From contig NZ_LT629731.1 of the NCBI RefSeq assembly GCF_900104575.1, positions 2,368,689-2,432,688 of the forward strand: 64,000 bases of DNA. Direction: 5' to 3'. Under the pieces are notes generated by a model that did not search any database, was not told the origin of the DNA, and was given only the letters and a program-made list of their open reading frames with translations. The stretch comes from Bacillus tuaregi. Lineage in GTDB: Bacteria > Bacillota > Bacilli > Bacillales > Cytobacillaceae. Below are positions 7,871 to 16,250 of this stretch, piece after piece. The translations under genes and the position numbers were made by a program. The first letter of the stretch is position 1. Every line of letters starts with the position of its first letter.

Positions 7871-9277
7871 TTAGGCAATGTTTCTTTTCTCGCTCTGTTT
7901 GTTTACTAAAATATCCTCTAATTCCTCCAATGACTTACCCTTAGTTTCAGGGATAAACTTCCAAATGAAGATAGCTGAAAGTAAACTCATAATACCGTAG
8001 AAGGAATAGGTTGCGCCTCCGCTAAATTCCATCATGGCTGGGTAAGTGGAAGAGATGAAATAGTTGGCTGCCCACTGTGCTGCCACAGCGATGGCCACAG
8101 CTTGTCCTCTAATTTTATTAGGGAAAATTTCAGCAATCAGAACCCATACCACAGGTCCCCAAGACATCATAAAGGATGCTGTATAGATGATGATAAAGAT
8201 AAGTGTGCCGATTCCAATCGCATTTGAGAAGGCCATACCGGCTACTCCAAACATACCAATGGTCATACCAATCGAACCGATAATTAACAATGGTTTTCTA
8301 CCAAACTTATCGACAGTAAAAATAGCAATTAAAGTAAAGACAACGTTCACTAAGCCCATCACAATCGTTTGGAACATGGAAGCGTCTCGTCCTGCACCCA
8401 TACTTTCGAAAATACGTGGAGCATAATAAAGTGCCACATTAATACCAACAAACTGCTGGAATACAGATAAAAGTATTCCGATTACGATAATTAATTTACC
8501 ATAGGTAAATAGCTTTGCTTTCGTATCATCCTTAAAGGAATTCTTTATTTCAAACATGGTCGCTTTTGCCATGGCTTTATCATACAATCTTGATAGCACA
8601 GCCATCGCTTTTTGATCCTGATGCTTTGAGATTAAATATCTAGGTGTTTCCGGAACCGTGAACAGGAGAACTAGGAATAGTGTTGCAGGGATTGCTTCTG
8701 ATAAAAACATATAACGCCAACCCACATCATTAATCCATTCGATTGATTGTCCTCTCGCAATTCCAAAGTTAACAAAGTAAACCACTAACATACCGAAAAT
8801 GATTGCAAATTGGTTAAGAGAAACCAATGTACCTCTAATGCGTGCAGGGGCAATTTCTCCAATATACATCGGTGATACTGCTGATGCAAGACCAACACCG
8901 ATTCCCCCAATAATACGATAAATATTGAATACAACTAATAGAGCAATTGATGGCTCTCCTACAGTGAAAAATAAAAATTCAGGATATGCTGAGCCTAAAG
9001 CAGATACTAAAAATAGAACCGCTGCTACTACTAGTGAATATTTTCTTCCTAACGTGCTTGATAGTTTACCAGACAAGAACCCTCCGATAATACATCCAAT
9101 CAATGCACTGGATACAGTAATTCCATGTATGAGGGAACTAAGACCGAGACTGTCGGTAAAATACCTTTGCAGTGACCCCTCCGCACCGGAAATAACGGCT
9201 GTATCATATCCAAAAAGTAAACCACCAAGAGTCGCGACTAAAGTAATTAATACAATGTACATATTATTTTTCTTCAT
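7871..9277 (-). CDS. xylE: D-xylose:proton symporter (XylE-like MFS sugar porter)
   Basis: About 468 residues with twelve membrane helices. Segments agree closely with E. coli XylE: TLVATLGGLLFGYDTAVISG near the N-terminus, RIIGGIGVGLAS, then FQQFVGINV, VDKFGRKPL and the end PETKGKSLEELE, the sugar-porter signatures. It takes up D-xylose (or a close pentose such as arabinose) with protons. Placement beside the XylFII-LytS-YesN-like sensing genes supports xylose. ATG 9277 is chosen; an in-frame TTG at 9286 is the alternative. The ribosome site GGGAGGA (9311-9317) is separated from the ATG by a 9-bp hairpin (see findings). Confidence 0.88.
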   Translation of the reverse strand: MKKNNMYIVLITLVATLGGLLFGYDTAVISGAEGSLQRYFTDSLGLSSLIHGITVSSALIGCIIGGFLSGKLSSTLGRKYSLVVAAVLFLVSALGSAYPEFLFFTVGEPSIALLVVFNIYRIIGGIGVGLASAVSPMYIGEIAPARIRGTLVSLNQFAIIFGMLVVYFVNFGIARGQSIEWINDVGWRYMFLSEAIPATLFLVLLFTVPETPRYLISKHQDQKAMAVLSRLYDKAMAKATMFEIKNSFKDDTKAKLFTYGKLIIVIGILLSVFQQFVGINVALYYAPRIFESMGAGRDASMFQTIVMGLVNVVFTLIAIFTVDKFGRKPLLIIGSIGMTIGMFGVAGMAFSNAIGIGTLIFIIIYTASFMMSWGPVVWVLIAEIFPNKIRGQAVAIAVAAQWAANYFISSTYPAMMEFSGGATYSFYGIMSLLSAIFIWKFIPETKGKSLEELEDILVNKQSEKRNIA

Positions 9278-9284
9278 AGATGAC

Positions 9285-9317
9285 AAGAAAGAGTTGGACC
9301 TCTTTCTTTATCCTCCC
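9285..9317 (-). promoter_or_regulatory. Ribosome site plus hairpin ahead of the symporter start
   Basis: Minus-strand order: GGGAGGA, TA, arm AAGAAAGAG, loop GTCCAA, arm CTCTTTCTT, GTCATCT, ATG. The unfolded spacing between ribosome site and ATG is over 30 bases, but only nine if the perfect 9-bp hairpin is looped out. A structured spacer for translation initiation is inferred. Confidence 0.5.
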
Positions 9318-9504
9318 TTCAATAGGTTTATAGTATATTGTTAGCCCTTACAAAATTGATAATCATAGTATACGAGCACCCTGTAGGTGACTCTAAACCC
9401 TATACCTCCTCATCTCAATACAAAAGATATGCTGGTTTCAATTAAGTTATTTTATTAACTGACTCTCTATATGAAAGCCTTATCAATACAAATTAAGATT
9501 ATCA

Positions 9505-9569
9505 CGAAAGCGCATTCTTGGTAGCCCTTTCATCTTCACTATCTTGTTAATATCTAGACTTTCTTGTTA
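9505..9569 (-). promoter_or_regulatory. Candidate control region of the xylose symporter
   Basis: In the 370 bases between the symporter and the regulator gene there are two direct repeats, ACTATCTTGTTA (9538-9549) and ACTTTCTTGTTA (9558-9569), exactly 20 bases apart. That is the spacing used by AraC-type DNA-binding domains such as the one in the adjacent YesN-like regulator. A CcpA cre-like element, CGAAAGCGCATTCT (9505-9518), matches a perfect TGAAAGCGCTTTCA at 11 of 14 positions. Both sites are predictions. Confidence 0.4.
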
Positions 9570-9597
9570 TTTACTTTTACGTTGCTGTAAGATGACA

Positions 9598-9638
9598 GCA
9601 AAAAGGACTAAAGAATATTATCGCTTCTCTAATCCTTT
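9598..9638 (-). terminator. Terminator of the three-gene xylose-sensing operon
   Basis: AAAGGATTAGAGAA pairs with TTCTTTAGTCCTTT over 14 positions (two G-U pairs), followed by TTTTT on the minus strand, directly after the response-regulator stop codon. Confidence 0.8.
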
Positions 9639-9646
9639 CGGTTTGA

Positions 9647-11212
9647 TTATTTATGAAATTGAGATCGGTATTCTCGTGGGCTCATCCCGGTTTGTTTCTT
9701 AAAAGCTCTGCTAAAATAATTAGGATCTTTATAGCCAATATTCAATGCGATTTCCTTTAAGGCCATTGTTCCATCTAACAAAAACTCCTTTGCTTTTTCC
9801 ATCCGAATGTTTTTCAAGTAATCGCTAAAGGTGACCTGGAATTTTTCTTTAAAAAGCTTACTTAAATAGTAGGAGCTAATCCCAATCTGCTCTGCAACCT
9901 CTTCAAGCGAAATCGATTTATCGTAATTTTTATCAATATATTCCTTAGCTTGTAGCAAGAGCGTACCTATACCGTTTGCTCGCCAATCACTTAAACGTTC
10001 GGTAAGATACAGCAGATGTGCTTTCGCTGATTCTTTCATTTGCATCACTGTATCAAATTTTCCTAAAACAACCTGTAATTCTCCATCATAGCCAAGCTCA
10101 TTAATGGAGCGATTTAAGACAACAAAGAAATCCTCCAACCCCTTGTGAAGGAGCCGAACCTGGTAGTCAGCAGCCTGTTGAATGGACTGAAAATAGGCTT
10201 CAAACAATTGCAGAGCTTTTTGGATATCACCCTTCTTAACGCTCTCAATTAATTCTTTTTCAACCTCTAATGGAACGAGCTCCTTTCGCTTTTCCTTCAA
10301 GCGTTCATTGTAGACTAGATAGGTTGCACTTGGATGACTGTGAACAAGCTCTAGCGCAAGAATCGCTTCCATATAAGAGTCAGAAAAACGATTGATGTCC
10401 GATTGGACACTCCCGACTCCTGCAGAGAGTCGGAAATCTGCATGATGTTGAACCTGGTGGATCATGTTGCGTGCAAATCTCTGTCTTAAATCATCATCCG
10501 TCACTGAATCCTCAGCTAATAATACAAGTACAGGAACCTGGAACCCTGTTAGTGGTCCCATCAGACAATCAAAAGGTTGCTGCTGTAAAGCCTGTTTTAG
10601 TGTTCGATACCAGTGATTTTTTTCCTCGCGTTCAGGCTGCAACCGATTTGATGTAAATGAAAAAACAGCTACAAAACCATTTTTATGTTCAATATCTATC
10701 CATTCATCCCAGTCCTCCTGCTTAAATTCATGAACATGGTCCATAATGAGAGAAACAATGAATTCCATCTCAATCACCGAGCTAGCCCTCTCAAGCCGAT
10801 GATTGATTTCTTTTCGATCCGTGATTGTCTGTTTTTCGCTTTCGATTTCCCCTACCATACGGTCAAAGGCTTCTAGAACCTCAGATACCTTGCTTGGTTT
10901 TAGCAAATACTCTTTAATTCCATATTTCATCGCTTCACGAGCGTACTCAAACGTATCAAAAGCTGAAACCATAATCACCTTTGTGTTCGGAAGCATTGGA
11001 AGGATCTTACCAACTGCTTCTAATCCATCCATTCCCGGCATTTTTATATCCATAAAAATGAGGTCTGGCTCATTGGCTAACGCTAATTCCACAGCCTGAT
11101 TACCATTTCGAGCCTCCGCAATGACCTCAAAATTAGAACGATTTCTGTTAAGCATAAGCTTAAGACCTTCTCTTTCAAAGGGTTCATCGTCTACCAGCAT
11201 AACTGTTATCAC
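9647..11212 (-). CDS. YesN-like response regulator with AraC-type DNA-binding domain
   Basis: The 521-residue protein has an N-terminal receiver domain (DDE at 8-10, phospho-acceptor Asp at about 55 in FMDIKMPGMDG, Lys in LLKPSKVSE), a long middle region, and a C-terminal AraC-type double helix-turn-helix (IGISSYYLSKLFKEKF and IGYKDPNYFSRAFKKQ). The GTG start overlaps the kinase stop codon as GTGA, so the pair is translationally coupled. It should be phosphorylated by that kinase and activate the neighbouring symporter, perhaps at the 20-base direct repeats there. Confidence 0.88.
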   Translation of the reverse strand: MITVMLVDDEPFEREGLKLMLNRNRSNFEVIAEARNGNQAVELALANEPDLIFMDIKMPGMDGLEAVGKILPMLPNTKVIMVSAFDTFEYAREAMKYGIKEYLLKPSKVSEVLEAFDRMVGEIESEKQTITDRKEINHRLERASSVIEMEFIVSLIMDHVHEFKQEDWDEWIDIEHKNGFVAVFSFTSNRLQPEREEKNHWYRTLKQALQQQPFDCLMGPLTGFQVPVLVLLAEDSVTDDDLRQRFARNMIHQVQHHADFRLSAGVGSVQSDINRFSDSYMEAILALELVHSHPSATYLVYNERLKEKRKELVPLEVEKELIESVKKGDIQKALQLFEAYFQSIQQAADYQVRLLHKGLEDFFVVLNRSINELGYDGELQVVLGKFDTVMQMKESAKAHLLYLTERLSDWRANGIGTLLLQAKEYIDKNYDKSISLEEVAEQIGISSYYLSKLFKEKFQVTFSDYLKNIRMEKAKEFLLDGTMALKEIALNIGYKDPNYFSRAFKKQTGMSPREYRSQFHK

Positions 11213-12651
11213 ATAGGTTCTCCCTTTCCCTCTATTTTTGTTAATTGAATACTCACCTTTGTTCCTTTTCCAACCGTTGACGAAATGTCAAACCGACTGT
11301 CCTTGTCAAATAATTTAAGGCGTTCCATGACGTTCTTCATTCCTATTCCCGTCGAATGGCCTGAGCTATTTTGGGATAACGACAACACATCCTTCTTCCT
11401 TTTACCAAGTAATCGATCGATTGTTTCTTGGTCCATTCCGACGCCATTGTCCTTTACATCAATACACACTCTATCCTGATCTTGATAAATGTGTAATTCA
11501 ATCTTTGCTCCTTCATCCATCGCTTCAATCCCATGGATAAAGGCATTCTCAATGATCGGCTGAAGCGTCAGACAGGGAAGTGGTGTTGAAAGACAGTTAG
11601 AATCAATGTTTTCAATAAACTCAACTCGATCACCAAAGCGTGTTTTTTGAATGAAAAAATATTCCTTAACAATTTTTACTTCATCCTTCAACAGAGTCTG
11701 TCGATCAAGCTGGCCGATATTATATCGCAGCAAGGCCGAAACAGAGGAAATCAAATCACTCGTCCGTTCCGCACCTTCAATATAGGATATTTTTGAAATG
11801 GTATTTAACGTATTAAAAAGGAAGTGGGGATTGATCTGATTTTGCAGGCTTTTTAACTCCATTTCCTTTAATAACTGAGCCATTCTTGCCTTTTCTTCGA
11901 TTTCACTAACAGATTCTAAAATATTCTTTTTCATTTCATTAAAGGTCTTCGTTAAGAACCAAAGCTCATCCTTCCTTGAAACAACCACATCCACCCCAGT
12001 ATATCGACCTGTTGAAATCTCTTGTGCCGCCAACGTCAGACGGCGAATCGTTCTTGTAATGCCATTCGAAAACCAAAGGGCAAATAGGATGCTTAGAAGA
12101 ATAATGGAAAATAGAATAGCCGTCCCCATCTTTTGCGTATTTTGAATTTTCCCATCCATTAGTAATGATAACTCTTGATAGCTTGTCAGTTCGTTATTAA
12201 TTAAAGCAAGTGTTTCTTCATGAATATATCCTGATGTTATCTCTGCTTCATGCAATGTTAGCGAATATTTCTGAATATCGTGTCTCCTTACTTCCTCGAC
12301 TGTTTGATTCGCTTGCTCCAGGAAGCTTATCATCATATGGAGGTAATTTTCTTTATGAATTCCTGGTTTCTCGTTCTCAGTAAACTTTTTCTTAAGCTCG
12401 AGAAGCTTTTTTTTATCCTGTTGAAAAGCAGCTAGGTTTGCAGGTAAAGGTTCATAAACATAAATTTGCAGTGATTGAAAGGTTTCATTCGTTTTTTGCG
12501 TGATTTCATTTAAAAGAAATAAATGTTCTACATTCTCATCATTAAGCGCTATGACCTTTTGGTTACTTTTTTCATTAACAAAAAATAAAACCAAAATTAA
12601 TAATAATATGGTAGCAAAATAAATAAGCAGCTTCGTGCGAATTTTGATCAT
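11209..12651 (-). CDS. LytS/YesM-type sensor histidine kinase
   Basis: A 480-residue membrane kinase: helices at about 8-25 and 175-193 flank an outside helical region of 150 residues; then a HAMP linker (about 195-245), a His_kinase domain with QNQINPHFLFNTLNTIS (phospho-His in NPHF) and a C-terminal ATPase domain (DNGVGMD, GIGMKNV). The ATG overlaps the upstream sugar-binding protein stop as ATGA. In the Clostridium XylFII-LytS system such a kinase reads xylose through a membrane-anchored binding protein; the same gene order here suggests the same mechanism. Confidence 0.87.
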   Translation of the reverse strand: MIKIRTKLLIYFATILLLILVLFFVNEKSNQKVIALNDENVEHLFLLNEITQKTNETFQSLQIYVYEPLPANLAAFQQDKKKLLELKKKFTENEKPGIHKENYLHMMISFLEQANQTVEEVRRHDIQKYSLTLHEAEITSGYIHEETLALINNELTSYQELSLLMDGKIQNTQKMGTAILFSIILLSILFALWFSNGITRTIRRLTLAAQEISTGRYTGVDVVVSRKDELWFLTKTFNEMKKNILESVSEIEEKARMAQLLKEMELKSLQNQINPHFLFNTLNTISKISYIEGAERTSDLISSVSALLRYNIGQLDRQTLLKDEVKIVKEYFFIQKTRFGDRVEFIENIDSNCLSTPLPCLTLQPIIENAFIHGIEAMDEGAKIELHIYQDQDRVCIDVKDNGVGMDQETIDRLLGKRKKDVLSLSQNSSGHSTGIGMKNVMERLKLFDKDSRFDISSTVGKGTKVSIQLTKIEGKGEPM

Positions 12652-13640
12652 GTGGAGCTTCCCCCTTGAATAGGGAGATCTGATCTTCGAATAATCGATA
12701 AATCCGTATGATAGACGTCTTGAACCCCTCTGTTATCAAGGATGTCCATCATCACTTCCACACTTTTTTGACCCATCTCATATGGCAACTGTTCGACAAT
12801 AGCATTAATCTCACCTGTTTCAAGTAATTGAAGATTCTCATCGATGTTATCGAAGGTAATGACATACAAATCATCCTGTCTCTTCAAAGATTTTGCTGCT
12901 GCCACAATTCCAATACCATTATAAGAACTTGTTCCATAGAAGGCCGTTATATTCTCATGCTCTATTAACATTTCATATGCTTTTTCCTCAGTGTCAACCC
13001 TTGTAATGTTTGATTCTTCAATCGCTACAATTTTAATTCCTTCGTACTGTTTGACCACATCTATGAAGCCTTCAACACGCTGCTGATGATGGGTATTACT
13101 TAGGCTACCCGTAATAATTCCAACCGTAGCTTTCCCTCCTGTATCCTTCACTAATGCTTCTCCCGCTAATTGTCCGGCTTTATAATTATCGGTGCCTATA
13201 TAAGCATGTCGCAGGCTTCCCTTTATATCCGTATCAATTGTAATCACCGGTATACCTTCATCTACTGCCTTATTGATAAATGGAATAAACTTGTCGTTAA
13301 GTGCCTGCACAATAATCCCATCTACCTTTGATTTAATCGCCATATCGAAGAGCTTTAGCTGTTCCTCTGGATTGGAACGCTTTGGACTCTCAAATTCTAC
13401 AATCACGTCATATTCTGACTCCGTCTTCTTAGCACCCTCCCCGACCAACCGCCAATATTCATGATTCATTTCCTCACCAATAAGGGCTAAATGATAGGTC
13501 GGGAGTGCTGTTTCAGACACAACCCTCTCTTCCACCTTCTGATCATATGCCTTGGCTTTTTGATAGTAATAAAATGAAAAACTGATCATCGTCAAAAATG
13601 ACAAGATTAAGAAACTATAGATAATGGATGTTCGATTCAT
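12648..13640 (-). CDS. Membrane-anchored sugar-binding protein (XylFII-like sensor subunit)
   Basis: About 330 residues: an uncleaved-looking N-terminal anchor (residues 6-27, no lipobox) and a periplasmic-binding-protein type 1 domain of the RbsB class (LALIGEEMNHEYW, VDGIIVQALND, IPVITIDTD, YIGTDNYKAGQLAGE, YVITFDNID). The start is ATG 13640 with GGAGG five bases upstream; a TTG at 13652 overlaps that site. There is no ABC permease beside it, which fits a sensing role. It is first in an overlapping operon with the kinase and regulator. Xylose as ligand is inferred from the symporter and from the known XylFII-LytS pair. Confidence 0.82.
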   Translation of the reverse strand: MNRTSIIYSFLILSFLTMISFSFYYYQKAKAYDQKVEERVVSETALPTYHLALIGEEMNHEYWRLVGEGAKKTESEYDVIVEFESPKRSNPEEQLKLFDMAIKSKVDGIIVQALNDKFIPFINKAVDEGIPVITIDTDIKGSLRHAYIGTDNYKAGQLAGEALVKDTGGKATVGIITGSLSNTHHQQRVEGFIDVVKQYEGIKIVAIEESNITRVDTEEKAYEMLIEHENITAFYGTSSYNGIGIVAAAKSLKRQDDLYVITFDNIDENLQLLETGEINAIVEQLPYEMGQKSVEVMMDILDNRGVQDVYHTDLSIIRRSDLPIQGGSST

Positions 13641-13762
13641 ACTGCCCTCCAAAATAAAATAATAATCATATCAAAATACTATTGAAAATCGATTTACTTA
13701 AAGAGTAAAGGTAAACCTATTCGTCATTCACTTTTCTAGTATATCAATATTTTCGCTTATTG

Positions 13763-13810
13763 GATAAAGCAAAAAATAGTGCTTTATCTATCCTTATATT
13801 CATCTATAAT
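13763..13810 (+). promoter_or_regulatory. Inverted repeat and TATAAT upstream of a membrane-protein gene
   Basis: GATAAAGC (13763-13770) and GCTTTATC (13781-13788) are a perfect inverted repeat with a 10-base spacer. It is followed by a consensus TATAAT (13805-13810) 25 bases ahead of the next plus-strand ribosome site. The -35 is weak, so the repeat could be a binding site for a regulator. Confidence 0.35.
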
Positions 13811-13839
13811 AGAGTGTTGAAAAGGAGTTATTTTATGCT

Positions 13840-14658
13840 ATGAAAGAGAATTTTAATGGGAAAGAGGTGATAACCATTTTTAAGCTTTCTCCCTATCTAT
13901 TTATTCTTGGTATCACGTTAACTGTAGTAGAAGGATTAAGGATTTTCTATACCTATCATCCTTATACGCCCTATCCAACGGAAAGGCTTGAATACTTCTC
14001 AATAGGAGTCATTTTAACTTTTATCTCTTCGTTTTTTGTGTGGCGGAATGGGAAACGTTCAAATGATGAATATGATCCTTCGAAACGAGAAAAGGATTAT
14101 CGTACATATATCAATCAATTATGGAAAAATAGAAGGAAGCTGGGGAATCTGTTTGTGGTGGCTACCATCCTGGGCATCCTTAGTACAGAGCTTTTTTTCA
14201 TTGAATTATTGTTATTGATTGCAGGAATTATTTGGTCCTTTATCTTTATCATGAGGGATAATGAAGAAGAGGATGAGGCCTACATTGAAAAAAGAAGCCG
14301 TAAAGTGAAGGCTTTTCTAGCAGTAGTAGATTACCGAAAACATCCGTTCCATCTTCCAATTATTCTATTTATTCTCATTATCATTTCTTTCTTGTATGCC
14401 AATCATCATGAAATGATTTTGAATCATTTAGATAATGGAGATAGTATGTATGGTTGGAGCTTTCCGTTAGGGATGATTACGTTAGCGGCAGCTGTATTTG
14501 CCACTGCCTTTATTTTTATCATTCATAATAGTGATTTCTTTGGTATCCGCCAGCTTAAACAAAATGAGGAGAAAATAATCGGCCTACATTTTGCTGATTT
14601 GGGTGTTAGCGGATTGGCCCTGTTTGTTTGGCTCATTACCTTTTGGACAGCTAATTAG
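13840..14658 (+). CDS. Multi-pass membrane protein of unknown function
   Basis: A 272-residue protein with about seven hydrophobic helices (starting near residues 14, 52, 100, 122, 167, 200 and 250) and two charged inside loops (NGKRSNDEYDPSKREKDY and DNEEEDEAYIEKRSRK). No family motif is recognised. The AAAGGAG site is twelve bases from ATG 13840 but only seven from an upstream ATG (13835) that encodes just Met-Leu-stop, whose TGA overlaps this start (see findings). It is transcribed alone. Confidence 0.75.
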   Translation: MKENFNGKEVITIFKLSPYLFILGITLTVVEGLRIFYTYHPYTPYPTERLEYFSIGVILTFISSFFVWRNGKRSNDEYDPSKREKDYRTYINQLWKNRRKLGNLFVVATILGILSTELFFIELLLLIAGIIWSFIFIMRDNEEEDEAYIEKRSRKVKAFLAVVDYRKHPFHLPIILFILIIISFLYANHHEMILNHLDNGDSMYGWSFPLGMITLAAAVFATAFIFIIHNSDFFGIRQLKQNEEKIIGLHFADLGVSGLALFVWLITFWTAN

Positions 14659-14694
14659 TCTATGCAGCCATGAATAATAAGGGTGGGTTATGGT

Positions 14695-14733
14695 ATTGAA
14701 AAAGGGAAAGAGCCCTATTCTGCTCTTTCCCTT
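14695..14733 (-). terminator. Terminator of the leucine-catabolism operon
   Basis: AAGGGAAAGAGC and GCTCTTTCCCTT form a perfect 12-bp stem, followed by TTTTTC on the minus strand, 28 bases after the scoB stop. Confidence 0.88.
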
Positions 14734-14760
14734 ACTCATTAAAACGTCCTTGCTTGCTCA

Positions 14761-15408
14761 CTATATAATATATTGTCTGCCAATTTTAAAGACAGCTTCG
14801 GTTTTTTCAGTTACTTCCTCGACTGTAACTCCCTCTTGGGTTTCCACAAGAATCATTCCTTCTGGAGTGAAATCAAATACAGCCAAATCTGTAATTAACC
14901 GGTGGACTACTTGTTTTCCAGTAAGGGGAAGTGTGCACTCTTTTTTGACCTTTGATTCCCCGTGCTTGTTCACATGGTCCATGATGACAACCACACGTTT
15001 GGCTCCGTTTACTAAGTCCATGGCACCGCCCATTCCTTTGACCATCTTCCCTGGAATCATCCAATTTGCCAGATCACCTGTTTGAGAGACCTCCATTCCG
15101 CCTAAGATGGCAAGGTCAATATGACCGCCGCGAATCATGGCAAAGGATTCAGCACTGTCGAAGAAAGAAGCACCAGCTACAGCTGTTACCGTTTCTTTAC
15201 CGGCATTGATTAGATCGGGGTCTTCTAATCCTTCAACCGGATAGGGACCAATGCCCAATAAGCCATTTTCTGATTGAAGTAGGACATTATATTCGCTTGG
15301 AATTTCATTGGCAATAAGGGTAGGAATCCCAATACCTAAATTGACGTTCATGCCATCCTGAATTTCTTGAACCGCACGTGTTACAATGATTGATCGTGCA
15401 TCCTTCAA
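14761..15408 (-). CDS. scoB: 3-oxoacid CoA-transferase subunit B
   Basis: About 215 residues. The motif SENGLLGIG holds the catalytic Glu that forms the CoA thioester intermediate, and GGHIDLAILGGMEV and GKMVKGMGGAMDLV are typical of ScoB/AtoA subunits. With ScoA it moves CoA from succinyl-CoA to acetoacetate, giving acetoacetyl-CoA. That is the natural outlet for the acetoacetate made by the HMG-CoA lyase of the same operon. The start is TTG 15408, eight bases after GGAG; a GTG at 15417 overlaps that site. Confidence 0.92.
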   Translation of the reverse strand: MKDARSIIVTRAVQEIQDGMNVNLGIGIPTLIANEIPSEYNVLLQSENGLLGIGPYPVEGLEDPDLINAGKETVTAVAGASFFDSAESFAMIRGGHIDLAILGGMEVSQTGDLANWMIPGKMVKGMGGAMDLVNGAKRVVVIMDHVNKHGESKVKKECTLPLTGKQVVHRLITDLAVFDFTPEGMILVETQEGVTVEEVTEKTEAVFKIGRQYII

Positions 15409-15498
15409 GCTACTCACTCCTTTTCTCTCGTAATTTTGAATCCATACACATCTGTATAAGAAGGTAAAGACTGCTCTAATAGAATACGTTGTGACCTT

Positions 15499-16200
15499 TT
15501 ATGCTTTTACAACCGTTCTTCTTTCAATCCGCTTTTCATAGTTTGTTCCGAGGAGAACACGTTGAACGTAGATTCCAGGTGTATGAATTTCATCAGGATC
15601 TAGCTCTCCTACTCCTACGATTTCCTCTACTTCGGCAATCGTAATTTTGCCAGCCGTAGCCGCCAATGGATTAAAGTTTCGTGATGTTTTTCGGAAAATA
15701 AGATTTCCAAGCGGATCGGCCTTCCAAGCTTTCACAAGTGCGAAATCGCCGACAATTCCCTCTTCTAACAAATAGGTTCTTCCATTGAACTCCTTGTGCT
15801 CTTTTCCTTCTGCAATCGGTGTTCCGACTCCAGTAGCTGTATAGAAACCAGGTATTCCAGCGCCGCCGGCACGAATCCGTTCAGCAAGAGTTCCTTGAGG
15901 GACAAGCTCAACCTCAAGCTCCCCACTTAAATACTGCTTTTCAAAGATTTTATTCTCACCGACATACGATGAAATCATTTTCTTAATTTGCTTATTCGCG
16001 AGCAGCAAACCAAGTCCCCAATCATCAACACCGCAGTTATTACTAACGATGGTTAGATCCTTCGTTCCTTGATCTCTTAAAGCAAAAATCGCTTTCTCTG
16101 GAATACCAGACAGTCCGAAGCCACCGACAATAATGGTTGCCCCGTCCGTAATATCTTGAATTGCCTCCGCGAAGGAGTTGACCATTTTTCCATTCTTCAC
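15499..16200 (-). CDS. scoA: 3-oxoacid CoA-transferase subunit A
   Basis: About 233 residues, closely matching Bacillus Sco[11 protein letters not shown] (CoA-binding glycine loop), [30 protein letters not shown] and [12 protein letters not shown]. The start is GTG 16200, because GGAGG lies eight bases upstream; the upstream ATG (16215) has no ribosome site. It forms the heteromeric transferase with ScoB, encoded 90 bases downstream. Confidence 0.93.
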   Translation of the reverse strand: MKNGKMVNSFAEAIQDITDGATIIVGGFGLSGIPEKAIFALRDQGTKDLTIVSNNCGVDDWGLGLLLANKQIKKMISSYVGENKIFEKQYLSGELEVELVPQGTLAERIRAGGAGIPGFYTATGVGTPIAEGKEHKEFNGRTYLLEEGIVGDFALVKAWKADPLGNLIFRKTSRNFNPLAATAGKITIAEVEEIVGVGELDPDEIHTPGIYVQRVLLGTNYEKRIERRTVVKA

Positions 16201-16250
16201 AGGCTCCGCCTCCATAGTAGATTAGTTGTCTACACGTTTGATATCAACGA

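Noticed and set aside
13763-13788. Terminator between the sugar-binding protein gene and the membrane-protein gene
   Set aside because: The two genes are divergent, so no transcript needs to end there, and there is no T-run after the arms.
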